Assembly (NCBI RefSeq): GCF_008831285.2
Contig: NC_045143.1
Location: 7,077,503 to 7,141,502 of the forward strand
Reading direction: 5' to 3'
DNA: 64,000 nt
Origin: Nymphaea colorata
Lineage: Eukaryota > Streptophyta > Magnoliopsida > Nymphaeales > Nymphaeaceae
Shown here: one piece after another, positions 1-11,137 of the stretch
Layout of the letters: each line of letters opens with the position of its first letter
Numbering within the stretch: position 1 is the stretch's first letter
Made by a program: the position numbers and the translations under genes
Notes under the pieces: generated by a model
What the model was told of the DNA's origin: nothing
The model's database searches: none
The model's input: only the letters and a program-made list of their open reading frames with translations

Positions 1-896
1 TATTTTACAGCAGAATATTAATTAAGGTTAGTTTAAATACAGCTCTTAGTTCTATTAATTATAGAAATGACATCCTAAATGGGATGATAAATGAATATGT
101 AACATGTTGTAAATTTGCTATGTACAGATGCCATCTACAGCAATTATTCTGATACCGTTGATATTCATTCCAGATAAACATATATATTAGCACGAGTTAT
201 TAATACTTTAATAAAAGTTATTTCAAGTCACATGGGGGCCAGTGCATAATTCCGCTTCTTTTAGCAGAGTTGGGTTTGTCGATTCCTATAAGACATTAGT
301 TGCACAACATATGTTTCTAGTGCTGTACATTATGTGAGGAGTTGACCATTGTAACAGGCAAGTTACATTTACTTTTCAATTCAAATATCTTTCTGTGAAG
401 TCTTAGAAGGCATAGCGCAATCTGACGGGCAATACGGTTCACATCCAAAGGGATTGAGGTTGGTGTGTTATGCCTTTGGACTGTAAACAGTGGCAAATCT
501 GATGCTCAAATTAAAAGTGTACCGCAAGTCTACCCAAACTCCAAAACAAGACAGCTTTGGAGAAAAGCTGGTGGTGATTTATTAAAGTTCCAATTTTGGG
601 GTGGCGATTTGTGAATTGCCCAAATCACAAGCAGAATTCTGTAATGCTTTTCAGCACCACAAAATTAATTTTAAATGAATGACTTATGAATCTTTGTCAT
701 ACGTAAAAATCCTTTGGTAATTCACGAGATCAACTTTCAGTTCAATTGTCTGAACGAAAATTATTCAACTTTGGCAAGCACAACCATAAAAGTCGGGAAT
801 CTCATGATATAGTGCCTATATAGATCAGATCACGTTGCCTTCGGTACTATAGAATCTGAAGATGGTAACTTGAAGTCCTTCTCCTCACCTTTCTCC
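1..896. other. Spacer 3' of receptor-kinase copy 1
   Basis: No gene seen. From about 560 to 896 the sequence is recognisably the same as 39.8-40.3 kb and 50.0-50.5 kb, i.e. the DNA just downstream of the stop codon of each tandem kinase copy. It is the 3' flank of a repeated gene unit. Positions 1-550 showed nothing recognisable. Confidence 0.6.
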
Positions 897-1146
897 TCAC
901 CTTGCTGATGGGTATATAAATGAATCATTGTCCGACTGAGAATGGCCTTCATAAGACAGGGAGCCAGAAACTCCTTCTCTTGCAGAACCTCGATCTTCAA
1001 TCTCCATGGCTGCCTTCAATCCATTCACAACTTCAGTCATGGTAGGCCTTCCAATTGCTTTCTCTTCACCGCATGTCAGAGCTATCTCTACAACTTTCCA
1101 TATAGAGTTAACGTCGTATCGGCCTTAGAGCCTAGGGTCGACAATG
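897..1146 (-). pseudogene. Receptor kinase copy 1, severed 3' part of last exon
   Basis: This is the C-terminal 250 bp of exon 13 of malectin-LRR kinase copy 1, ending in TGA at 897-899. It encodes the kinase C-lobe end (Arg-Arg-Pro-Thr-Met region) and the C-terminal tail, matching exon 13 of the intact copy at 40298-40712. A retroelement separates it from the rest of the exon, which resumes at 22099. Adding 897-1146 to 22099-22263 gives 415 bp, exactly the intact exon length, so the insertion is clean. A premature TAA at 1125-1127 replaces a Gln codon. Confidence 0.9.
1142..1146. repeat. Target-site duplication CAATG, left copy
   Basis: CAATG lies immediately left of the Copia 1 LTR and is repeated at 22094-22098 immediately right of the other LTR. 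Five-base duplications are made by Copia integrase. Confidence 0.9.
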
Positions 1147-1553
1147 TGTTGGAGCTTTGCGAGGAATCTAGATAGCGGACAAACGAAAATGCAGAAATTG
1201 AACAAACATTCATGGATCCATGTGTTTCATATAGGGCGGAAGAAGAACCTGTAGAGGCGACCGCCGACTGAATGTCGGCGGCTGTGGAAAGAACGGCTAC
1301 AGTCCCCATAGAGTCGTTCCCCAACGGCATTGGCGGCGGCGGTGGCGGCGGTGGCAATGAGTTTCTCTCCTCAGCCATAGCAGCCCAGTGATGGGGACAG
1401 GCAATTCACGTATGGCTAAGGAGACCGATTACCCAGACGGTAAAAACTGAATGTGTCTCACACCATCACAAGACACGAGTATTTATACTTAGGGTCCGAA
1501 ACGGATATGAACCCGTATCGACGCAGGACTATCCAGATGAGGAAATTTCAACA
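1147..1553 (-). repeat. Copia 1 LTR, 3' copy in element orientation
   Basis: 407 bp, starting TGTTGGAGC and ending TTTCAACA on the plus strand. It matches 21699-22093. The 12-bp length difference equals four extra proline codons in an LTR-borne reading frame. Confidence 0.92.
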
Positions 1554-1567
1554 ATCTCCCACTAGTC
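1554..1567 (-). other. Copia 1 polypurine tract
   Basis: On the minus strand the sequence next to the 3' LTR reads ACTAGTGGGAGAT, a typical plant Copia plus-strand priming tract directly before TGTTG. Confidence 0.75.
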
Positions 1568-1755
1568 CAAGTTGATATCAAGGGTAAACAAAATGAATGG
1601 ATTAGCCTTTAAAATCCATTCTAAGGTCCCACCTTTGTTGTCTTACAAAACTTCTCAACAAACAAATGAGAATACAAAACAAATAGACAACAAACTTAAT
1701 GAGAATCAATAAACTGTATGTGATCACATTCATAAATATTTGCATAATAGTGTGT

Positions 1756-1965
1756 TTACATTGAACTACACAAACTCATCCTCTTAACATGTTCAAAGAA
1801 CATACCAGATGCTAGCGCTTTAGTAAGAGGATCTGCAACCATATCTATAGTCCCAATGTGTTGAATACACACTAGTTGATTCTCTGTCCTTTCCTTAACA
1901 ACAAAATACTTAAGTTCCATATGCTTACAAGAAGTAGTACTTTTGTTGTTGTTGGAAAAAGACAC
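1756..1965 (-). pseudogene. Copia 1 RNase H, C-terminal part
   Basis: The 69-aa frame contains the closing region of Copia RNase H (HIGTIDMVADPLTKAL), which in this family precedes the 3' LTR. The preceding part (about 1990-2350) is still recognisable at DNA level, but frameshifts and stops prevent a continuous reading frame. Only the end of the domain is open here. Confidence 0.85.
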
Positions 1966-2351
1966 TTTAGCTTCATTATCACAGTGAACCTTAAGTGGTC
2001 TATCAAATTGATTCCACTATCTTAAGTTGTGAAATGAAGTTCTTTATCCAAATTGTCTGCGATGTAGTCTCATATAATGCAATGAATTATGCTTCCATGG
2101 TATGAGCAGCAGTCACAGTCTGTTTTTTGCTTCCCCATGAGATGACACCTCCTGATATAAGGAAAACAAAACCAGTAGTAGACTTTCTACTATCGATACA
2201 TCCTCCAAGATCGGTGTCAGAATAGCCAATCACTTCTAAATGGTCCACCTTGCGATATGGCCTTCCAATGTGTCATGCCTGGATTAGACTGAAATCTACC
2301 AAGCATGCCAACAGCAAAGGAAATGTCAAGCCGAGTGCAAATCTGCGCATA

Positions 2352-2732
2352 CTACAAGCTGCCAACCGCTGATGCATATGGAATGTTGATCATTTGTGCC
2401 TTTTCAAATTCGTCATTTGGACAATCATTTAGGCTCAATTTATCACCTTTAGCTATGGGTGCCGAAATAGGAGAACAATTATCCATCACATATCTCTTAA
2501 GAACTTTATTGATGTATGTTAATTGGGAGAGACTTAAAACACATTTAGATCTGTCTCGACGAATCTCAATGCCGAGGACAAATAAAGTCTCACCCATGTC
2601 CTTCATCTCAAAATGAGACGCGAGAAAATGTTTGGTCTCTGTTAGAAATTGAAGATCATTTGAAGCAAGCAAAATGTCATCCACATATAAAGTCAAAATT
2701 ATGAACTTACTCCCACATGTCTTAAGATACAC
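2352..2732 (-). pseudogene. Copia 1 reverse transcriptase, C-terminal part
   Basis: Carries the catalytic YVDD motif (LYVDDILLAS), then FEMKDMGE and the LGIEI block typical of plant Copia reverse transcriptase. A break at about 2733-2810 separates it from the N-terminal half. The same protein would copy element RNA to DNA in cytoplasmic particles. Confidence 0.9.
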
Positions 2733-2810
2733 ACATCGATCAATGATATTTTCTATAAACCCAAAAGTCGTAATGACTTTGAAAAACTTAATGTACCATT
2801 GACGTGAGGC

Positions 2811-3323
2811 CTATTTAAGTCCATAAATCTTTTTATTGAGCTTGCAAACCAAATGATCTTTACCACTCTCAGAAAACCCTTGAGGTTGATCCATATATAC
2901 CTCTTCATCCAAATCACCATTCAATAAAGCCGTTTTCACATCCATCTGATGTAGTTCTAAGTCAAAATGAGCTACAAGTGCAAGGACAATCCTCATTGAC
3001 TCTTTAGCAGAGACAGGTGAATATGTCTCATTATAGTCAATGCCCTCCATTTGTATGAATCCTTTAGCAACTAATATTGCCTTGTATCTCTCTATGTTGC
3101 CTTTAGAGTCCCTCTTGGTCTTATAGACCCATTTACACTCTATGGGTTTTACTCCTTCTGACAACGACACAAGGCTCCATGTCTGGTTTTTAGCCATAGA
3201 GTCAAGCTCTTCTTTCATGGCATTAATCAAGAACCTGTATTGTTTGCTTTCAATGGCTTCATTGAATGTGAAAGGATCATCATCAACATCTATGAAATCA
3301 CTAGGCTCTTGTAGGTATACCAC
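2811..3323 (-). pseudogene. Copia 1 reverse transcriptase, N-terminal part
   Basis: Encodes the N-terminal fingers and palm: CKWVYKTK, LVAKGF, YNETYSPV, and HQMDVKTALLNGDL with the first catalytic Asp. It ends in KIYGLK, where the domain would normally continue. It is in frame order with the C-terminal half at 2352-2732, but frame and stop changes interrupt the join. Confidence 0.9.
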
Positions 3324-3430
3324 ATAATCTGATGATATGGCATAGCTCCTGGCTCTTGCAGATCTACGAACAGGTAATTGATCATTTTCAATTTGTATGT
3401 CTACATCCTGCTCGTGTTAATCAGTATGAT

Positions 3431-4189
3431 CTACATGTAATTCATCTGGATTTGATGCATTGCTTGTATGTTTGCATTCATGTCATCACGAGAGACAACA
3501 TAATCATAAACATTTACATTCTCTTTATCAGGTCTACATTTAGTATCCTGTATTTCCTCAAAAGTGAGGTTTTGTAATGCATCTAACCCAAATGAGCCAT
3601 CTTCTAGGAACTTAGCGTTATCTGTTTCCACAATATGTGGTGTATGAGATGGACAATAAAACCTATAGCCTTTCGATCTTTCTGGATAACCAATAAAGAA
3701 ACCACTGGTTGTTTTAGGATCAAAGGCTTTTATGTAGGAGTTATACAATTTAGCTTCAGCAGGACATCCCCATATGTGCATATAAAAAAGAGAAGGTTTC
3801 CTACCTGTCCATAACTCATAAGGAGTTGTAGGAACAACTTTAGTAGGAACCCTATTTTGGATATGCACTGCTGTCCTGAGAGCTTCACCCCATAATGTTA
3901 GAGGGAGAGTAGAGTAATTTAACATAGCTCGAACCATTTCTTTAAGCGTACGATTTCTTCTTTCAGCAACACTATTTTGGTAGGCACTGCCTGGCATAGT
4001 GTATTGAGGCACAATGCCTTTTTCCTTTATAAATCGCGCTAATGGTCCCTCCCTTTGTCCCATCTCAGTGAACCTACCATAATATTCACCACCTCTATCT
4101 GATCTGACTATCTTGATAACCTCACCAGTTTGTTTCTTTACTTCTTTCTTGTAGTCCTTGAAAACTTGACACACATCGAATTTTTTCAA
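3431..4189 (-). pseudogene. Copia 1 integrase, C-terminal two thirds
   Basis: Contains the second and third catalytic acidic residues of the DDE integrase: Asp in [10 protein letters not shown] and Glu in [11 protein letters not shown]. The Copia-specific region after the core follows ([25 protein letters not shown]). The first Asp is in the overlapping frame at 4122-5657, so a frameshift in about 4120-4190 splits the domain. Confidence 0.9.
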
Positions 4190-5657
4190 AGATTAAGTAG
4201 ATATACAAATACCGAGAATAGTCATCTATAAATGTGACAAAATACTTTTCGCATGTGTAACAAGGAGGGAAAGGTCCACAAACATCTGTGTGAACAATTC
4301 CTAATCTTTCAGTACATCGCTCGGCACGTTCTTTATATATGTTAGTTTGCTTTGCCTTTATGCAATCTACACATATGTCGTTATCTGTAAAATCAAGAGA
4401 TCGTAAGATCCCTTCATTTATGAGTCTCCTTATTCTCTTTTCAAAGATATGACCCAAACGGTGGTGCCATAGCATGTATGAATCATCCTTTATAGTACTA
4501 CACTTATTGCCAATTATATTATGACTAGAAACCAACGATTCAGGAGATTGGATCTTCATATTCAACTTGTATAAACCATCACACAAAATAGCAGAACCAA
4601 TTTCAACAAGATCTTTATAAATGAACATCTTTGAATTCTCAAACTTTAAACAAAAATCAAATTTGTCCAGTCTTGATACAGAAATTAAGTTTCTACTATA
4701 TGATGGAACAAAGAAAACATCATGAAGATCCAAAACAAAGCCAGTGTCAAGCCTAATCTGACATTCTCCTACAGCCTTCACATGTGAGCGCATTTTGTTT
4801 CCTGAGAAAATGCTCCTCTCATGTAGTGTTGGTTCTCTTTTGCTCAGAAAGTCCTGTAAAGAATTGGCAATATGCACAGTAGCACCAGAGTCAATCCACC
4901 AGCTATTAATAGGAACATGTAACATATTACTTTCAAGTGAAACAAATGACATGTTACATTTCTTCTCTAACCAATTCTTATACTTGATGCAGTCTGACTT
5001 CTTATGCCCTTTTTTCTTGCAAAAGAAACACTTTATAGGAGCTAAGTTAGTCTGCGCAGTTAGAGAAGCAGGTTGACTTGATGACTTCTTCTTGGCACTC
5101 CTTTTCATTAAACTTTTCTTTATGCCAATTTTATCAGCCCCAGAGTGAGAAACTATATGTGCACTTTGCAACTTCTCACCCTTCATTCTTTCCTCCTCTT
5201 CAACACACTTAGACATTAATTCATTGAATGTCCATTCAGTATTATGTGTGTTATAACTGATCTTAAAAAGAGTGTATTCAGCTGGTAAAGAGGTCAAAGT
5301 AAAGAATACCAAGAATGATTCAGAAATAATCAACTTCATGTCATTCAATTGAGAAGCAATGTTCCTCATTTCTAACATATGCTGGCGAATGTTACCCCCT
5401 CCTTGATATTTCATAGATATTAACTTTGACATTAGAGTACTTGCTCTGGCTTTATGAGAGCTGACAAACTGAGTCTCAACTGCATCCAAGAACTCTCTTA
5501 CTGATCTACAAGGTGGGATAGCACCACGTATGTTTTTAGCGACCCTTGATTGTAAAAGCAACAAGCTTAGTCGGCTAGAATGCTCCCACTTGTCAAAATA
5601 CACTATTTCATTATGTGTACTTTCTGATATAAGAGGTGGTGGCTCAGGTCGCCTCAA
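4122..5657 (-). pseudogene. Copia 1 gag, protease and integrase N-terminus
   Basis: A 511-aa frame holding, in order: the capsid-like gag region (about residues 1-170), a CCHC zinc knuckle (CFFCKKKGHKKSDC), the aspartic protease active site (WWIDSGATVH), the GAG-pre-integrase HHCC finger (WHHRLGH to CVDCIKAK) and the first integrase Asp (VHTDVCGPF). The true gag N-terminus continues further upstream (to about 5800), but a 20-bp tandem duplication at 5639-5678 throws it out of frame. The protease triad is intact by eye. Confidence 0.9.
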
Positions 5658-5678
5658 AGTGGCTCAGGTCACCTCAAA
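5639..5678. repeat. 20-bp tandem duplication in Copia 1 gag
   Basis: GTGGCTCAGGTCGCCTCAAA is followed by a second copy with one change. Twenty is not a multiple of three, so gag is frameshifted here. Upstream the frame still encodes a Copia gag N-terminal signature (YAEWKENVVFTLGYMNLDMAL). Confidence 0.85.
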
Positions 5679-7292
5679 GCCATATCCAGATTCATATACC
5701 CTAATGTAAACACAACATTTTCTTTCCATTCAGCATAATTGGAATCATCAAGTAAAGGAATAAAATTTGAGCCATTAAAATAAATAGAACCAGGCACTGC
5801 AGATGACAAAAGATATCTATAAGTTGACATGCATTATATAAGACAAACCATATGGAACAATAAACCAAATAAAAGGCTCTTTATGTCTACTATTTCCAAG
5901 ACAAATACCTGGGGTCATTAGGATACTACTTTGGTAATATACCTAATACACACATGTATTCCATCTTAACTTTATCTAGTAAAACTAGGAAATGTAAATC
6001 CAAACTATAGTTAAGCATAACACATTTGAGTGTAAGATGACAGAACTATTTAAGGATCTATTTTTCTATTTTACTCTACTTATTCTCCTGAACATAACAC
6101 ACTACCTTTGTGTAATTATGTTACTTCAAATGAGAATAAATACAACATGAAACACTAATGTGCCTTTAAATCATGTGTAGTCACTTTGGTGAGGTATGAC
6201 ATGATTTAACTAATCATAGGCTCTTTACATTAGCGTTATCGTACAAACTTTATGACCATACAATAAAACTAACTTTAGCATAATCATAAACAAAACATGA
6301 TACAAGAATATGTTATAATAACACATATAAAATGAAATACACGAATCACATGAATCATTTCTGCATAATCAACTTAATGCTATCTAAATTGTTCATTAAA
6401 GCTCCATAAAACTTAATGAATCGGTCTCGTATCGATCTAAAATGATTGAACCAATTCATTAAACACCATAAATGGGCATACAACCACATATACCAGCTCC
6501 TTCTAGCTTAGAACCGGTCCCGTATCAGTCCTAAATGGACCGAACCGGTGGAAAACTAGATGAACCGGTCCCGAAAGGGAAGGAACCGGTTGAAGAATGG
6601 CTAAAACTGGGTTAAAAAACAATTGTATCGCTCAGAAAAATGCTCCAAATCGTTTCAGAATGGGAAGAACTGGTTTTATAATCTGAGAACCAGTCCAGAA
6701 CCGGTCTGAAAACCGGATGAACTGGTTCTCTGAGACCCTGACTCGGTGCAATTAAAACTGAATCGGTTTTATTTAACAAATCAGGCGGTATGGATCCGGG
6801 TCGACAGGACCCGACCCGATCCAAAATGAAGTCGGGCGGGCGGAAGTCGAGCGGCAATGGAAATGAATTTTTTTTTTTTTAAATTTTATGGATCCGAGTC
6901 GGGTCACGACAGACCCGACCCGGGTCCGACACGCCTTCCCGCTTCCGCCCGACCGACTCCCACTCGACCTAGGAACGGTTTCAGGCAACGAAGAAACCGC
7001 CGCTCGCCTGCAACGGCAGGGAACGGTGGATTCGCCTCCGGCGGCCCTCCGGGGACTATGGGTGGGAGCCGACATATCTCACGGTGCCGCCCGGCTACGG
7101 CGAAGCCGCCCGCGGGCCTCTGACCGGCCGACGCCCTCCCTACCGTTCCCTGTCCTCGTGCCCTAATATTTCAGATTTGAGCATAACCACTGGCAGCGGG
7201 ATGCCAGCGACGGGCGACGTTGGGTGGACGCTGTCGGGGCCATCCGACGACGGCGAACCCGCCGATGGCTTCCCTTCCTTCAGTCCCCTATT
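5679..7292 (-). other. Copia 1 gag N-terminus relic and long leader
   Basis: Positions 5679-5830 encode the displaced gag N-terminus on the minus strand. From 5830 to 6770 the DNA is AT-rich with no open gene, including repeated AACCGGT-type words at 6420-6760. Positions 6780-7290 are GC-rich, with GGGTCGGGT/ACCCGACCC words and several short unconvincing frames. The Gypsy element begins at 7293. Together with 21433-21698 this forms an unusually long leader of about 1.7-1.9 kb. Confidence 0.55.
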
Positions 7293-8954
7293 TGCATCCC
7301 AAAATATTCGTTGGTTTTGGAGTGCTCTAGAAAAATGAGGTTTTTATTTTCAAAGAGGAAAGAAAGGGACTCGCCCGTCGGTACGAGGATCGACTGTTCC
7401 CGGCGCCTTTACCGGGGGTAATCAACCCAAGGGCTATGTTTATAATTGATGCATTTCGTTTTAACTTAAACATCTTTTTGATTCTATATGCGGTGTAGAA
7501 AATATTGAAAGTTTGAAGTTTCAAACTTTTGAAAAGGTTCTTGATGAGTTGCTTGAAAATGTGAAATGTTTTGAGGAAAACGTGGAACTAGTAAATATCA
7601 TTTGAGAAGCTTGTGAAATCATTTTGAAATTACTTTAGTATTCTCTTAAGACTTTAAGTAGGTTTGAAATTTTGCTCTAATTCGATTACCACCTAACTAG
7701 AGCTCTATCCCTTCTTGCTTAAGTTCTTTTGGAGAGGTGCTTGTGTTCATAAGTGAAATAAAGTGGGTGAGAATGCATGGATGCATTTACCCTATATGAT
7801 TGAAAGAATGTAAAACATTCCTATCACAACATTCATCTAAAGTCATTCCTACCACAACATACATATAAGATTTTTGTTTTTGTAAATATCATATATATGA
7901 AGGAAAAGTTTTTTAAAATGGATTGGGATTGTAGACCGTCAAGCATGATTCCAACATTGAGTCAGTACTTGGTTTGTGGTCTTAATGAAGTTGGTAAATA
8001 GAAAGTTCGTGAGAGGAGAATGTTAAGAAGAATACAAGAGATAAAAGCACTCTTATGAAAAGAAAGAGAGAGATAGATAAAGACATGCATACATGTGTAC
8101 ATACCATAACATATACACATATATAAAAGCTTAAGAGAAAAAGATGTATTGATTTGAATAAAAAGAAAGATTTTAGAGGAAAAGAAAAATATCATACGTA
8201 TATATGGGTATGAGAAATTTTATAAGAGAATATATTTCTCTTGAAAAAAAGAATAAATATTTGAAAGAGAGGAAATGGAGCACATGTACATACGTATTCA
8301 TGCACTTATGAAAATTTATAAAATGGAAAGTGAGAGCATAGAGAGAGAAAGATGGGGGGTCATCATGTTGGCATTGATGTATATAACATGTATATACATT
8401 CATACCTTCACAAGATTAGAAATCAATGAACAACTTAAAATTACCAACTTCAAGTTTAATGTGGGCCAGAGGGGAGCTTGGACTCATGCAAAAGTTTAAG
8501 CTAAGTCCCTAAGGCCATGTTAGAAGGTTCCTTTTGAAAATGTTTTGGAAAATAGGATTTATATAAGCATAGAATGTTATTATTTAGTTTGTTGTACGAG
8601 ATATATTTCTTCCACCGTTGGGTATGGAAGAAAACAAGCAACATAACGAGACACTCGTTAGGGTTCCTAATGGGATGATTAAGAATGAAATTCGTGCAAA
8701 ATGACATGCAAATGCATATTAACATGTACATTTTCGTGAGGGTATATCCCGGGTTGGACAAGTCCCAACCTCAAAAATTAATATAAAATAAAGAGTCCCT
8801 AAACCACACTCTCATTCTCACCATACATTCACATATAAGTAGCAAGCCAAGCAACTATACATGGATAATATATAGACAACATTCAAGGAAGAAAAGAGAG
8901 AAAAAGGATGATAGAAAGTGCAAGGTTCAATTAGAAGGGACGACATGATGTAAC

Positions 8955-9900
8955 TATGAAATGAAATGTCACCTCATATTCTCATGTTTTCGGTGCACTT
9001 GAGTATAGCCTCTTGACTCTAAAATAGAGATTGAGAGCTATCTCCTTTGGCCATGGGGAAATAATAAATAGAGGAAAATAAGAAAAAGCAAAAGAACAAC
9101 AAGAATGTATTTATGAAAAGAAAGAACATGATTAAAATGAAAGATCAACTCATCTTTCCATGCTCTCGGTGCACTTGAGTATAGCCTTTTGTCTCTAAAA
9201 AGAGATTGAGTGTTACCTCTTTTAGCCATGGGGAGATGAAGGTGAGGAGAAAATGTAGAAATAAAAACAATACTATATTTAATAAAAGAGAGCATGATTC
9301 AATCATGAAATGAAAGATCATCTCATCTTTTCATGCTCTCAATGCACTTGAGCATAGCCTCTTGTCTCTAAAAAGAGATTGAGTGCTATCTCCTTTGACC
9401 ATGAGAAGATGAAGATGAGAAAAGAAAATAACAAGAACAAGTCTATATTGAAGAAAGGAAATAATAATAACAACGAGAATATATTCATGAAGGAAAAGAA
9501 CAACAACAACAAGAATACTTCAAAATAACATGATTTAATCGTAAAATAAAATATCATCTCATCTTCTCATGCTCCCGGTGCACTTGAGCATAGCCTCTTG
9601 TCTCTAAAAAGAGGTTGAGTGCTATCTCCTTTGGCCATGGGAAGATGAAGATGACAAGAGAAAATGAAAACAATCAACAAGACTATGTTCAAGAAAAAGG
9701 AATAGCATAATAATAAGAACATGTTAATGAAAAATAACAACAATAAGAATACTTGAAAGAAGCATGATTTAATCATAAAATAAAATATCATCTCATCTTC
9801 TCATGCTCCCGGTGCACTTAAGCATAGCCTCTTGTCTCTAAAAAGAGGTTGAGTCTATCTCCTTTGGCTATGAGGAGATGAAGATAAGAAAAAAAAAGAA
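8955..9900. repeat. Five-unit hairpin repeat array inside the Gypsy 1 LTR
   Basis: A core of about 80-90 bp (from CATGCTCCCGGTGCACTTGA to TTTGGCCATGG) occurs five times, separated by variable A-rich spacers. Each core holds a small inverted repeat, CCTCTT then AAGAGG or a variant, at about 9009, 9185, 9358, 9593 and 9829. The array is absent from the other LTR because of a deletion. Confidence 0.85.
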
Positions 9901-10369
9901 ATGAGAGGGATGATGATTACATACCTCTAATGAGAGATGACTTAAGGAAGATAAACACCTTCACTTGAAAATCCCTTTTGAGTGAAGCTCCAAGATGATG
10001 CCTCCAAGAGGGTTGTAGCTTGCTCCAAGTTGGAAAGGGAAATGGAGAGAGGAAGAGGGAGAGAGAGAGAGAGCTCAAGGGAAACTCTAAGTCTTCAAGT
10101 GAGAATACACTAGAGTTTTTTCCAAGGACCAATCTTGCCCAAGAGGGAGGATATGAGGGGTATTTATAGAGGATTTTGAAGCCAAAACCCAAAATTTGAA
10201 TTTTTGACCTAAAAAGACTAAAATCACCTTCCAAAAGGAGATTGTTTTGTCAAAAAAAAGGGCAAATGGGTCTTGTCCACCAAAAAAGACTAAAGTTACC
10301 CTCTAAAAGGAGGTTTTTTGGTCAAAAGGAATGGCAAATTAGTCTTAAATGATTGATTTGGATCTGAAC

Positions 10370-10565
10370 TTGGGTTTTGGATTTGAAAGTAATATTTTGG
10401 ATTTAATTTGGATCTGAAAGTAGTATTTTGGATTTCATTTGGATCTAAAAGTTGTATTTTGGATTTAATTTGGATCTAAGAGTAGTATTTTGGATTTAAT
10501 TTGGATCTGAAAGTTGTATTTTGGATTTAATTTGGATCTAAGAGTTGTATTTTGGATTTGAATCT
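10370..10565. repeat. 31-bp tandem repeats near the LTR end
   Basis: About six units built on TTGGATCTAAGAGTAGTATT plus TTGGATTTAAT. Four or five units are also kept at 21212-21356 in the partner LTR, where the large deletion joins into this array. Confidence 0.85.
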
Positions 10566-10635
10566 TGTGCCTAAATTTGAATTTCGCACTTGAATAAAAC
10601 ATCATAGTCTTTTAGAAAAATTTGGGGTGATTACA

Positions 10636-10650
10636 GATGCCCCTCTTTGT
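10636..10650 (-). other. Gypsy 1 polypurine tract
   Basis: On the minus strand CAAAGAGGGGCATC lies directly before the LTR start TGTAATCACC, as expected for plus-strand priming. Confidence 0.8.
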
Positions 10651-11137
10651 TAATAAGCCGGTGTTAACCGTGCTTAGTGACAAAGATAAACGCCACAAAT
10701 TTTTCAAACAAAACATTTTCATAGAGATGTTTCGGTCTTTACCCCTTACCTGAATGAGTTGTTTGAGCTTAAATTGAAGGTTTAACCCCTTACCTGCATA
10801 GGTTTGCCAATTTCAAATTCAGGTTTAACCCCCCTGAATGGGTTGCCTTGACTTGCATCACAAGTTGAACCCTTTAACTGCGTGGGTTGCTTTGGCTTGT
10901 AGCACAGTTTTAACCCCTTTGCCTGCATGGGTTGCTTTCGCTAGCATTGCAGGTTGCCCTCATATTGCAGGTTTAACCCTTTACCTGCACGGGTTGCTCT
11001 CAAGCCCTGAGCGATAATAATAATAAAAAAATGTCCCAGTGTAATTGTCATGTTTTACGACTGGGAAGAATCAAGATTGAATAGTCGATGTGGAAACACA
11101 AATGTTTGACATTGATTGGAAAATGAATACAAGAGAA
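10651..11137. repeat. GGTTTAACCCCTTTACCTGC repeats between integrase and LTR
   Basis: From about 10730 to 11000 there are seven or eight degenerate copies of a 30-60-bp unit with the words TTTAACCCCTTTACCTGC and GGGTTGCTTT. No gene. This is the 3' untranslated part of the Gypsy element on the minus strand. Confidence 0.75.

Larger units (their letters stand above)
7293..10635 (-). repeat. Gypsy 1 LTR, full-length (3' in element orientation)
   Basis: 3343 bp, starting TGCATCCC and ending GATTACA on the plus strand. It matches 19788-21432 except that the latter lacks about 1.7 kb (equivalent to about 8723-10416). It contains the hairpin-bearing repeat array (about 8960-9900) and the 31-bp tandem repeats (10370-10560). 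Confidence 0.9.

Noticed and set aside
8955-9900. CRISPR-like array (regular repeats with spacers)
   Set aside because: Units are 80-90 bp and degenerate, spacers are A-rich and uneven, and the array lies inside a plant LTR.
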